From an uncultured Pelagibacteraceae bacterium (GTDB lineage Bacteria > Pseudomonadota > Alphaproteobacteria > Pelagibacterales > Pelagibacteraceae), in the NCBI GenBank assembly GCA_902558815.1, contig CACEFF010000001.1:282918-346917 (forward strand): 64,000 nt of DNA, in the 5' to 3' direction. Made by a program: the position numbers and the translations under genes. Numbering within the stretch: the stretch's first letter is position 1; each line of letters begins with the position of its first letter. The notes below the pieces were generated by a model. That model saw nothing but the letters and a program-made list of their open reading frames with translations, ran no database searches and was not told where the DNA came from. Shown here piece by piece: positions 10,203 through 18,114 of this stretch.

Positions 10203-10536
10203 CAGTAATGGTTGTCTTTATAATGTTTGTCATGAAAATAGTAAAACTAATTATGAAAAATTAATGATATTGATTATCGATTTTTTAAATTCAAATAATC
10301 TAAATATAAACGACATATCAACTATGTATGTTAATAGAGGGCCTGGAAGCTTCGCTGGTATTCGAAACTCACTATCTACTATTAAAGCAATACATGTGGC
10401 TAAAAAAATTGACTATTATTGTTATAGTTTTAAAGATTTTGACGATGAAAACGATTTAAATTATGGAAATATTCCAAATTTGTGTAATAAATTTAAGATA
10501 AAAAAAAATTTGATTAATCCTATTTATATAAGTTAA
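10150..10536 (+). CDS. tsaB: TsaB-like tRNA t6A protein, short form
   Basis: A 128-residue protein whose central motif VNRGPGSFAGIRNSLSTIKA matches the conserved GPGSFTGVRIG region of TsaB. TsaB is the inactive ASKHA partner of TsaD in threonylcarbamoyladenosine synthesis at tRNA position 37. E. coli TsaB has about 231 residues, so the C-terminal half is missing. The frame ends cleanly at TAA, 8 bp before fur, with no remnant of the lost half. The N-terminus MNKLVIDAANENIFLTI is a plausible first ASKHA strand. Identification rests mainly on the one motif. Confidence 0.72.
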   Translation: MNKLVIDAANENIFLTIISNGCLYNVCHENSKTNYEKLMILIIDFLNSNNLNINDISTMYVNRGPGSFAGIRNSLSTIKAIHVAKKIDYYCYSFKDFDDENDLNYGNIPNLCNKFKIKKNLINPIYIS

Positions 10537-10544
10537 AATTAAAT

Positions 10545-10961
10545 ATGACAGATACCATTGAACAAAAATGTTTATTAAAAGGTGTGAAGCTTACGGATCA
10601 AAGAAGACTTATTGCCAAAGTTATGTCTGAAGCATCAGATCATCCTGATGTTGATGAATTATATAAAAGAGTATCAAAGATAGATCCAAAAATAAGTATT
10701 GCTACAGTTTATAGAACTGTAAAACTTTTTGAAGAGTCCGGTATACTTACAAAACATGAGTTTAAAGGTGGTAAAGCAAGATATGAAGAGCTTAACGAAG
10801 GTCATCATGATCATTTAATAGATGTTAAATCTGGAGAAATTATTGAATTTGTTGATGAGGAGATTGAGGAACTACAAAAAAAAGTTGCCGAAAAACATGG
10901 TTATACTTTAGTTGATCACAAATTAGAATTATATGGGGTAAAAAAAAACCTCAATAAATGA
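10545..10961 (+). CDS. fur: Fur/Mur-type metal-dependent repressor
   Basis: A 138-residue Fur-family regulator. The winged helix (~20-80) contains ISIATVYRTVKLFEESG, and the dimerization/metal region contains HHDH (87-90) and EKHGYTLVDHKLELYG. The usual CxxC structural zinc site is absent: the segment reads HHDHLIDVKSGEIIEF and the only Cys is Cys9. Alphaproteobacterial Fur/Mur (manganese-responsive) proteins share this HLID pattern, so the effector could be Mn(II) or Fe(II). It overlaps miaB by 4 bp. A second family member (Irr) is at 25.9 kb. Confidence 0.93.
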   Translation: MTDTIEQKCLLKGVKLTDQRRLIAKVMSEASDHPDVDELYKRVSKIDPKISIATVYRTVKLFEESGILTKHEFKGGKARYEELNEGHHDHLIDVKSGEIIEFVDEEIEELQKKVAEKHGYTLVDHKLELYGVKKNLNK

Positions 10962-12286
10962 ATCAAAAAATTTTTATTAAAACATTTGGATGTCAAATGA
11001 ATGAGTATGATTCAAATCGTATTTATGATTCAGTAAAAAAAATTGGATTACATAAAACTGAAAAATATGAAGATGCAAACTACTATTTATTGAACACATG
11101 TCATATAAGAGATAAAGCAAAAGAAAAAGTTTATCATGAAATAGGTAGAGTTAAAAAAATTTTTAGATTCAAAAAAAAACCACTTGTAATAATTGCTGGT
11201 TGTGTTGCTCAAGCAGAAAATCAGGAAATGATAAAAAGGGAACCATATATAGATTTAATAATTGGTCCTCAATCTTATCATAAGATTAATGAGATGATTT
11301 TAAGTTATAATGAGAAAGGTAAAAAAATTGAAGAAACAGAGTTTGATGTAGTTTCTAAATTCCAATATTTAAGTCAAATAAAAAACCACACAGGAAAAGT
11401 TTCCTCTTTTTTAACTATTCAGGAAGGTTGTGATAAGTTTTGTCATTTTTGTGTAGTTCCATATACAAGAGGACCTGAATATTCCAGACCATTCAAGCAA
11501 GTTGTAGATGAAGCAAAACATCTTGTTGATAATGGTACAAAAGAAATAATTTTACTTGGTCAAAATGTAAATGCATATGATTCTGGGGGATATAGATTAT
11601 CTAATTTGATATTAGAAATTGAAAATTTTCCAGGAATTGAGAGAGTTAGATATACCACATCTCATCCTAAGGATATGACACAAGATTTAATCGAGGTTTA
11701 TAAGCATTCCAAAAAATTAATGCCATTGGTTCATTTACCAGTTCAAAGTGGATCAGATAAAATTTTGGATTTAATGAATAGAAAACATACTATTAAAGAA
11801 TATTTATCTACATATGACAAATTTAAAAAAATGAACCCAAAAATAGAGTTTTCTAGTGATTTTATCATTGGTTATCCCGGCGAAGATAAGGAAGACTTTA
11901 ACAGAACCCTCGATCTTATTAAAAGAGTTAAGTTTATAAATTCTTACTCATATATTTTTAACCCAAGACCCGGAACAGTCGCAGCTAATTTAAAATTGAC
12001 TGATAAAAAAATTTCAGCTGAAAGACTGGAACAGATCCAGAGCCAATTATATGATAATCAAGTTAAAATGAATAAATCACTAGAAAATCAAACTTTAAAC
12101 GTTTTAGTCGAAAATTTAACTGAAGATAAGCTACAAGTTTTTGGACGATCAGATTATATGACATCAGTTATATTTGATGGAAAAGAAAGTGATATAGGAA
12201 AAATAGTTCCAGTTAAAATAAAAGATACTAATAGAAGTACATTGTTTGGGGAAACTATCAATACATCAAATGAAAAGGTAGCATAA
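10958..12286 (+). CDS. miaB: tRNA-2-methylthio-N6-dimethylallyladenosine synthase MiaB
   Basis: A 442-residue radical-SAM methylthiotransferase. The N-terminal UPF0004 domain supplies Cys12, Cys48 and Cys82 for the auxiliary cluster, and the radical-SAM CxxxCxxC is Cys158, Cys162, Cys165 in GCDKFCHFC. A C-terminal TRAM domain is at ~375-440. It adds the 2-methylthio group to i6A37 of tRNAs. It starts the conserved miaB-phoH-ybeY-lnt order. The start ATG overlaps the fur stop. Confidence 0.96.
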   Translation: MNQKIFIKTFGCQMNEYDSNRIYDSVKKIGLHKTEKYEDANYYLLNTCHIRDKAKEKVYHEIGRVKKIFRFKKKPLVIIAGCVAQAENQEMIKREPYIDLIIGPQSYHKINEMILSYNEKGKKIEETEFDVVSKFQYLSQIKNHTGKVSSFLTIQEGCDKFCHFCVVPYTRGPEYSRPFKQVVDEAKHLVDNGTKEIILLGQNVNAYDSGGYRLSNLILEIENFPGIERVRYTTSHPKDMTQDLIEVYKHSKKLMPLVHLPVQSGSDKILDLMNRKHTIKEYLSTYDKFKKMNPKIEFSSDFIIGYPGEDKEDFNRTLDLIKRVKFINSYSYIFNPRPGTVAANLKLTDKKISAERLEQIQSQLYDNQVKMNKSLENQTLNVLVENLTEDKLQVFGRSDYMTSVIFDGKESDIGKIVPVKIKDTNRSTLFGETINTSNEKVA

Positions 12287-12289
12287 AAA

Positions 12290-13285
12290 TTGAGTGGTTT
12301 AATAAAAAAAAATTTAAATGCATCACTTAAATTTGTTTATTCAGATAATAATTCTCTAAGTGTTATTTTTAATGATAATGATTTATTAATGGGTGTTGTT
12401 GGGGAATTTAATAAAAATTTAAAAGAATTAGAAAAAATCACCAATTCAAATTTATATTCTAGAGGCAACTCAATATTAATCAAATCAAGTCCAGAAAATA
12501 ATGAAATTTTGAAAAATGCTATTCAATTTTTAGCAAATCAATTTATTAATAATGGAAGTATAGAAAATAAAGATATAGTTTCATCATTAGATAAATTTAT
12601 GATTAATGAAAAAGTAAAAAATAACAATGTTACAGATATTATTAAGACCCCAAAAAAATCTATAATACCAAGGTCTGAAAAGCAAAAAGCTTACGTTAGG
12701 GCCTTAAGACAGAGTGATATCATAATATCTGCTGGACCTGCTGGAACAGGTAAAACCTTTTTAGCTGTAGCAGTTGGACTCACTATGTTGTTAGAAAAAA
12801 AAATTGAAAGAATAATTTTATCAAGACCCGCAGTTGAAGCTGGAGAGAGATTAGGGTTTTTACCAGGAGATATGAAAGAAAAAGTTGATCCATATTTAAG
12901 ACCTTTATACGATTCTCTTTATGATCTTTTTGATTTTGTAAAAATCCAGAGAATGATTGAAATTGGTGATATTGAAATTGCACCATTAGCTTTTATGAGA
13001 GGTAGAACTTTAAAAAATTCTTTTGCTATTTTAGACGAAGCTCAAAATGCAACTGATACACAAATTAAAATGTTTTTAACTCGTATTGGAGAAAATTCAA
13101 AAATTGTAGTTAATGGGGACCCTACACAAATAGATTTACCCAACAAAAGCATGTCTGGCCTAGTTAGGTCAAAAAAACTTTTAAATCATTTAAATGAAGT
13201 AGCAGTTGTCGACTTTGACCATTCAGACGTTGTGAGACATCCTCTTGTATCAAAAATAGTTAAAGCTTACTCTGAAAATGATTAA
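12290..13285 (+). CDS. ybeZ: PhoH family ATPase (YbeZ)
   Basis: A 331-residue PhoH-like protein with Walker A GPAGTGKT (149-156) and Walker B FAILDEAQN. A KH-like N-terminal region precedes the ATPase, as in YbeZ, which acts with YbeY in rRNA metabolism. The frame opens with TTG at 12290, 3 bases after the miaB stop. No in-frame ATG occurs until residue 34, which would cut into the N-terminal domain, so TTG is chosen. It overlaps ybeY by 8 bp. Confidence 0.93.
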   Translation: MSGLIKKNLNASLKFVYSDNNSLSVIFNDNDLLMGVVGEFNKNLKELEKITNSNLYSRGNSILIKSSPENNEILKNAIQFLANQFINNGSIENKDIVSSLDKFMINEKVKNNNVTDIIKTPKKSIIPRSEKQKAYVRALRQSDIIISAGPAGTGKTFLAVAVGLTMLLEKKIERIILSRPAVEAGERLGFLPGDMKEKVDPYLRPLYDSLYDLFDFVKIQRMIEIGDIEIAPLAFMRGRTLKNSFAILDEAQNATDTQIKMFLTRIGENSKIVVNGDPTQIDLPNKSMSGLVRSKKLLNHLNEVAVVDFDHSDVVRHPLVSKIVKAYSEND

Positions 13286-13739
13286 TATTAATGTCTTCTC
13301 TAATGAGAAGGCTTGGACCAAAAAAATTAAAAGAAAAAATTTTTTTTTTAATAAAATTTGTAGAGCTTTTCCTAAAAAATATAAATTTTTGAATAAAAAA
13401 GTTAGTCTAACATTGATGCTTTCTAATAGTAAATATATAAAAAGATTGAATAAAGATTTTAGAAATAAAAATAAACCCACTGATATACTGTCATTTCCAT
13501 TTAGTGAAAAATTAAAGATAACGAAAAAAACTTACATTGGTGACATTATAATTAACTATGATTTTATTGATAAACCTAAATTTCAAAAAATAGAAATATT
13601 TAGGGAAAAACTAATTAGAATTTTTATACATGGTTTCCTTCATTTATTAGGATTTAATCATATTAAAGATAAAGATTATAAAAAAATGTTAAAGGAAGAA
13701 AATCGAATTTATCAATCAGTAATTTCAAAATTGAATTAG
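13278..13739 (+). CDS. ybeY: Endoribonuclease YbeY
   Basis: A 153-residue metalloprotein required for 16S rRNA 3'-end maturation and ribosome quality control. The zinc-binding signature is HGFLHLLGFNH with His118, His122 and His128; the Asp usually before the third His is Asn here. PTDILSFPF (67-75) is also a family motif. Neighbours YbeZ and Lnt match E. coli order, but ybeX/corC, which normally lies between ybeY and lnt, is missing. Confidence 0.95.
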   Translation: MININVFSNEKAWTKKIKRKNFFFNKICRAFPKKYKFLNKKVSLTLMLSNSKYIKRLNKDFRNKNKPTDILSFPFSEKLKITKKTYIGDIIINYDFIDKPKFQKIEIFREKLIRIFIHGFLHLLGFNHIKDKDYKKMLKEENRIYQSVISKLN

Positions 13740-13745
13740 ACTAAA

Positions 13746-15290
13746 TTGAATAAGAAATCATATATAGAGTTTATAAATTTAATTATTTTAGGAATGTTTA
13801 CTTCCTTAAGTTTACCTCCTTTTAATTATTGGATTATAAATTTCATCACATTTTCACTATTATTTATATTTTTAATTAAAAAATCTAATAATTATAAGAA
13901 CAAAAAATTCTTCTTTTTTTATGGTTGGTTGTTTGGTTTTGGTTATTTTATTACTAATTTATATTGGATATCAATCTCTTTAACTTTTGATCAAAGTTTC
14001 AAATTTTTAATTCCCTTAACTATTTTTTTAATACCCGCTTTCTTATCTGTATTTTATGGACTAATTTTCTATATCTTTATAATTTTAAAACCAAAAAAAA
14101 TTTTTACTTCTTTTCTAACTTTCTCCTTAATTTTTGGTATTTTAGAATTTTTAAGGGGTTCAATTTTAACTGGTTTTCCCTGGAATTTAATTGTTTTTAG
14201 TTTTTCAAACCAATTAGAAATCTTAAGTGTACTTTCAATAGTTGGAACTTATGGATTTAATTTATTTTGTATCTCTTTATTCACAAGTCCATCTATTTTG
14301 ATTTTGCAGAATACTAAAAAAAACATATTAATTTTCTCATCTTTTTTGATAATTCTTTTACTTTTTTATGTTCATGGTTCTTTATACAAAGAAAAATTTT
14401 ATACTACCGATAAAAAAAATTATGATTTTAAAATAAGGACAATTGGGTCTAATATTAGTTTAGATAGATTCTATAATGCTATAAATCCTGCTGATATAAT
14501 TGAGGAATTAATTGAAATAAGCAATCCTAGTGCAAATGAAAAAGCAATTTTTATTTGGCCTGAGGGAATACTTCCAGGTGTCTATCAAGAGGAATTAAAG
14601 AAATATGATAAAATATTTAACAAAAGTTTTAATAAACATCATTTATTAATAATCGGAACAAATACTAAGTTAACAAATAATGGAAATAACGATTATTTTA
14701 ATTCATTTTCTATTTACAATAACAAATTAGATTTTTTACATTCATACAATAAGATTAAATTAGTTCCTTTTGGTGAATTTCTACCATTTGAAAATTTACT
14801 AAGGCATGTTGGTTTAAAATCGCTGACTAACAATTATCAATCTTATTCAAGTGGAGATCAAAGAAAAATTATTAACATTAAGAATCAAGAATTTTCTTTA
14901 AAAATCTTACCTCTCATTTGTTACGAAATAATCTATTCTGGCGAATTATTTAAAAATTCTGATTTTGATTTAATTATTAACATTTCTGAGGATGGTTGGT
15001 TTGGGCAATCAATTGGTCCTGAACAACATTTTGCACATAGTATATTAAGAGCTATTGAAAGTGGAAAGTACATAGTTCGATCTTCAAATAACGGGATTGC
15101 TGGAATAATAAATCCTTTAGGAATTATTGAAAATAAGGTTAGTTTTGGTAAATCAGGATATGTAGATCTTTCAGAAATTAGAGAAATACAACCAACAATA
15201 TTTTCTATATATGGGAATAAAATTTTTGGACTATTAATTTTATTGTATATTTTTTTAATATTTTCATTTAATAAAATTAGAAATGAGTAA
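13746..15290 (+). CDS. lnt: Apolipoprotein N-acyltransferase
   Basis: A 514-residue inner-membrane enzyme that N-acylates the diacylglyceryl cysteine of lipoproteins. About six to seven N-terminal membrane helices precede a nitrilase-like periplasmic domain with catalytic triad Glu273 (IWPEG), Lys336 ([11 protein letters not shown]) and Cys392 (LICYE). A final helix (~490-508) closes the protein. The start is TTG at 13746, 6 bp after ybeY. The last 8 bp overlap metK. Lipoproteins at 2.0 and 40.9 kb would be its clients. Confidence 0.95.
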   Translation: MNKKSYIEFINLIILGMFTSLSLPPFNYWIINFITFSLLFIFLIKKSNNYKNKKFFFFYGWLFGFGYFITNLYWISISLTFDQSFKFLIPLTIFLIPAFLSVFYGLIFYIFIILKPKKIFTSFLTFSLIFGILEFLRGSILTGFPWNLIVFSFSNQLEILSVLSIVGTYGFNLFCISLFTSPSILILQNTKKNILIFSSFLIILLLFYVHGSLYKEKFYTTDKKNYDFKIRTIGSNISLDRFYNAINPADIIEELIEISNPSANEKAIFIWPEGILPGVYQEELKKYDKIFNKSFNKHHLLIIGTNTKLTNNGNNDYFNSFSIYNNKLDFLHSYNKIKLVPFGEFLPFENLLRHVGLKSLTNNYQSYSSGDQRKIINIKNQEFSLKILPLICYEIIYSGELFKNSDFDLIINISEDGWFGQSIGPEQHFAHSILRAIESGKYIVRSSNNGIAGIINPLGIIENKVSFGKSGYVDLSEIREIQPTIFSIYGNKIFGLLILLYIFLIFSFNKIRNE

Positions 15291-16452
15291 TCTAAAAAAT
15301 TATCTTTTTACTAGCGAGTCAGTTTCTGAGGGCCATCCAGATAAAGTTTCTGACAGAATTTCTGATATGGTTGTTGATAGTTATCTCTCAAGAGATCCAT
15401 TTTCAAGAGTTGCATGTGAAACACTTACAACCACTAATAAAGTGGTGTTAGCTGGTGAAATAAGGGGACCTGAAATTAAAAAAGATGAGCTGATAGAAAA
15501 AGTTCGAAATTGTATTAAAGATATTGGTTATGATCAAGAGGGTTTCACATGGAAAGATGCAACTCAAATAGAAAGTCATTTACACTCTCAATCCTCTGAT
15601 ATTGCAATGGGAGTTGACTCATCAGGAAATAAAGATGAAGGGGCTGGAGATCAAGGCATTATGTTTGGATATGCTTGTAATGAAACAGATTTATTGATGC
15701 CAGCACCTATTCATTACTCACATAAGATTTTAAGATTAATGGCTGAGGATAGAAAGACTGGTAAACTAAAGAGTATTGAGCCAGATTCAAAAAGTCAGGT
15801 TACATTCGAATATGCGGAGGGCAGACCAATAAAAGTTAAATCTGTGGTAATATCATCTCAGCATTCTTCAGATGTAAATCAAGCTCAAGTTAGAGATTTA
15901 TTAAGACCTTATATGTTAAAGTCTATTCCAAAAAATTTTCTTGAAGGTTTTAATGAGGAAGAATTTTATGTCAATCCGACAGGAAATTTTGTCATTGGTG
16001 GCCCAGATGGTGACTGTGGATTAACAGGTAGAAAAATTATAGTTGATACATATGGTGGAGCTGCCCCTCATGGCGGAGGTGCTTTTTCTGGAAAAGATCC
16101 AACTAAAGTTGATAGGTCAGCAGCTTATGCAGCAAGATATATAGCAAAAAATATTGTTGCCTCCAAAATAGCTGACAAATGTTTAATTCAGTTAGCTTAT
16201 GCAATAGGAGTATCAAAACCATTGTCAATTTATATCGATTTATTTGAAAATGATTTAGATAAAAATAAGTTTGTAGAAGAAAAAATAAAAGAGAACTTTG
16301 ACTTAAGCCCTAGAGGGATTAGAGAAATGCTAAAATTAAACAAACCTATTTATGAAAAAACTTCTGCATATGGTCATTTTGGCAGAACGCCTGAGGACAA
16401 TGGATCATTTTCATGGGAAAAAACTGATAAAAAAAGTGTTTTTTCTAAATAG
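15283..16452 (+). CDS. metK: S-adenosylmethionine synthase
   Basis: A 389-residue MAT enzyme making SAM from methionine and ATP. Signature segments are [19 protein letters not shown] near the start, [12 protein letters not shown] (ATP-binding hexapeptide region) and the P-loop-like [20 protein letters not shown]. The length is typical. The ATG overlaps lnt by 8 bp, so there is no room for a leader riboswitch. In many alphaproteobacteria metK is followed by trmB and rimP; here the next gene is nusA after a promoter and terminator-like hairpin. Confidence 0.97.
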   Translation: MSNLKNYLFTSESVSEGHPDKVSDRISDMVVDSYLSRDPFSRVACETLTTTNKVVLAGEIRGPEIKKDELIEKVRNCIKDIGYDQEGFTWKDATQIESHLHSQSSDIAMGVDSSGNKDEGAGDQGIMFGYACNETDLLMPAPIHYSHKILRLMAEDRKTGKLKSIEPDSKSQVTFEYAEGRPIKVKSVVISSQHSSDVNQAQVRDLLRPYMLKSIPKNFLEGFNEEEFYVNPTGNFVIGGPDGDCGLTGRKIIVDTYGGAAPHGGGAFSGKDPTKVDRSAAYAARYIAKNIVASKIADKCLIQLAYAIGVSKPLSIYIDLFENDLDKNKFVEEKIKENFDLSPRGIREMLKLNKPIYEKTSAYGHFGRTPEDNGSFSWEKTDKKSVFSK

Positions 16453-16458
16453 TTTCTA

Positions 16459-16486
16459 TTGAATTAAAAAAAAACTTTACTATATT
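16459..16486 (+). promoter_or_regulatory. Putative sigma70 promoter of the nusA operon
   Basis: TTGAAT (16459-16464) and TATATT (16481-16486) are separated by 16 bp. Transcription would start near 16493, about 14 bp before the intrinsic-terminator hairpin at 16507. It is the only convincing promoter in the 98-bp metK-nusA gap, and there is no space for another between the hairpin and the nusA ATG. Confidence 0.5.
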
Positions 16487-16506
16487 TCAAGTACACTGTT
16501 GAATTT

Positions 16507-16535
16507 AAAAAATGGGCATAAGCCCATTTTTTTTT
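16507..16535 (+). terminator. Intrinsic terminator / likely attenuator before nusA
   Basis: An 11-bp perfect stem is formed by AAAAAATGGGC (16507-16517) and GCCCATTTTTT (16522-16532) with loop ATAA, followed by a T run to 16535. It ends metK transcription. Because only 15 bp separate it from the nusA ATG, any nusA transcript from the promoter at 16459 must read through it, which makes it a candidate attenuator. Confidence 0.8.
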
Positions 16536-16550
16536 GGATTAAATAAAAAT

Positions 16551-18104
16551 ATGTTGAATAAACGAGCTGATAAACTTGAATTATTAAGAATTGCTGAAGC
16601 TGTTGCTTTAGAAAAATCAATTGATAAAGAACTCATTATTAATTCAATGGAAACTGGAATTGCCAAGGCTGCAAAGTCAAAATTCGGGCAAGATAATGAA
16701 ATTAAAGTTTTAATTAATAGAGATAATGGAGATATAGAGATTTTTAGGAAGTTAGTAATTGTTGAAAATCCAGAAAATTCAAATACTGAAATTAAATTAG
16801 AAGATGCCATTAATTTAAATGTAACAAATAAAGATAAATCAATTGGGGATGAAGTTTTACAACCATTACCAGCATTTGATTTTGGAAGAATTGCTGCTCA
16901 GACTGCAAAACAAGTAATAAATTTTAATGTTAGAGAGGCTGAAAGAGAAAGACAATTTAATGATTTTATAGATAAAAAAGACACTATTTTAAGTGGTATT
17001 GTAAAACGATTAGAATTTGGAAATGTGATTGTAGATTTAGGTAGAACCGAAGCAATAATTCAAAAAAATGAATTAATACCTAGAGAAAATATAAAAGCTG
17101 GTGACAGAATCAAAGCTTATTGCCATGATGTTAGAAGAGAACCTCGAGGCCAACAAATATTTCTTTCTAGAGCTCATCCAAAATTTATGGAGAAATTATT
17201 TGTTCAAGAAGTTCCAGAAATCTATGATGGATTAATTGAGGTAAAATCATCTTCCAGAGATCCTGGTAGTAGAGCTAAGATTTGTGTTAAAGCAGTTGAT
17301 ACCTCATTAGATCCAGTGGGAGCTTGTGTAGGAATGAGAGGATCAAGAGTTCAAGCAGTTGTTAATGAGCTTCAAGGTGAAAAAATCGATATTGTAAACT
17401 GGTCTGAAGATCCGGCTATTCTAGTTTCAAATGCCTTATCGCCAGCTGAAGTACAAAGGGTTAATGTTGATTCTGAAAGAAAAAAATTAGACGTAATTTT
17501 ATCTGAGGAAAATTTAAGTAAAGCTATTGGTCGAAGAGGACAAAATGTAAGGCTTGCTACAAAGTTGTTAAATTATGAGATTAATATAATGACTGATGCA
17601 GAGGACTCCGAAAGAAGACAATCAGAATTTAAAGAAAAAACTGAGAACTTTGTTAAAAATTTAGAGCTAGATGAAACTCTAGGGCAGTTACTTGTTGCTG
17701 AAGGTTTTTCTTCAATAGACGATATTAAAGAGAGCACTATTGAAAATTTAATAAAGATAGAAGGTATAGAAGAAGATACTGCAGCAGCGTTGATTGAAAG
17801 AGCTAAGGAATTTCACAAAAAAGATCAAGAGGATATATCTAAAAGAATAAAAGACCTGGGTCTTGAAGACGCATTAATAAATTTAAAAGGATTAACTCCA
17901 GGAATGCTGGTTACCTTAGGAGAAAAAAAAATTTTAAAACTAGAGGAATTTGCAGATTTAGCTTCAGATGAATTAACTGGTGGTTTTGATATAGTGAAAG
18001 GTGAACGAATTAAAATTCAAGGTTATTTAGAGGATTTTGCGCTCTCTAAAGAAGAAGCTGATAATTTAATTATGTCAGCAAGAAATATTATTTATAAAGA
18101 TTGA
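16551..18104 (+). CDS. nusA: Transcription termination/antitermination factor NusA
   Basis: A 517-residue protein when started at ATG 16551 (MLNKRADKLELLRIAEAVA). A longer in-frame ATG at 16512 lies inside the terminator hairpin and is rejected. Domains in order: NusA N-terminal RNAP-binding (1-~125), S1 (~135-200, SGIVKRLEFGNVIVDLG), two KH domains (~225-350, GACVGMRGSRVQAVV and SKAIGRRGQNVRLA) and C-terminal acidic/HhH repeats (~365-515). The C-terminal repeats resemble those of gamma/alphaproteobacterial NusA. It heads nusA-infB-rbfA-rpsO-pnp. No ylxR-like gene lies between nusA and infB, and no rimP lies upstream. Confidence 0.96.
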   Translation: MLNKRADKLELLRIAEAVALEKSIDKELIINSMETGIAKAAKSKFGQDNEIKVLINRDNGDIEIFRKLVIVENPENSNTEIKLEDAINLNVTNKDKSIGDEVLQPLPAFDFGRIAAQTAKQVINFNVREAERERQFNDFIDKKDTILSGIVKRLEFGNVIVDLGRTEAIIQKNELIPRENIKAGDRIKAYCHDVRREPRGQQIFLSRAHPKFMEKLFVQEVPEIYDGLIEVKSSSRDPGSRAKICVKAVDTSLDPVGACVGMRGSRVQAVVNELQGEKIDIVNWSEDPAILVSNALSPAEVQRVNVDSERKKLDVILSEENLSKAIGRRGQNVRLATKLLNYEINIMTDAEDSERRQSEFKEKTENFVKNLELDETLGQLLVAEGFSSIDDIKESTIENLIKIEGIEEDTAAALIERAKEFHKKDQEDISKRIKDLGLEDALINLKGLTPGMLVTLGEKKILKLEEFADLASDELTGGFDIVKGERIKIQGYLEDFALSKEEADNLIMSARNIIYKD

Positions 18105-18114
18105 GAGATGAGCT

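Noticed and set aside
16512..16550. Upstream ATG extending nusA by 13 residues
   Set aside because: It lies inside the terminator hairpin stem, and the extra residues (GISPFFFGLNKN) are not NusA-like; ATG 16551 gives the normal N-terminus.
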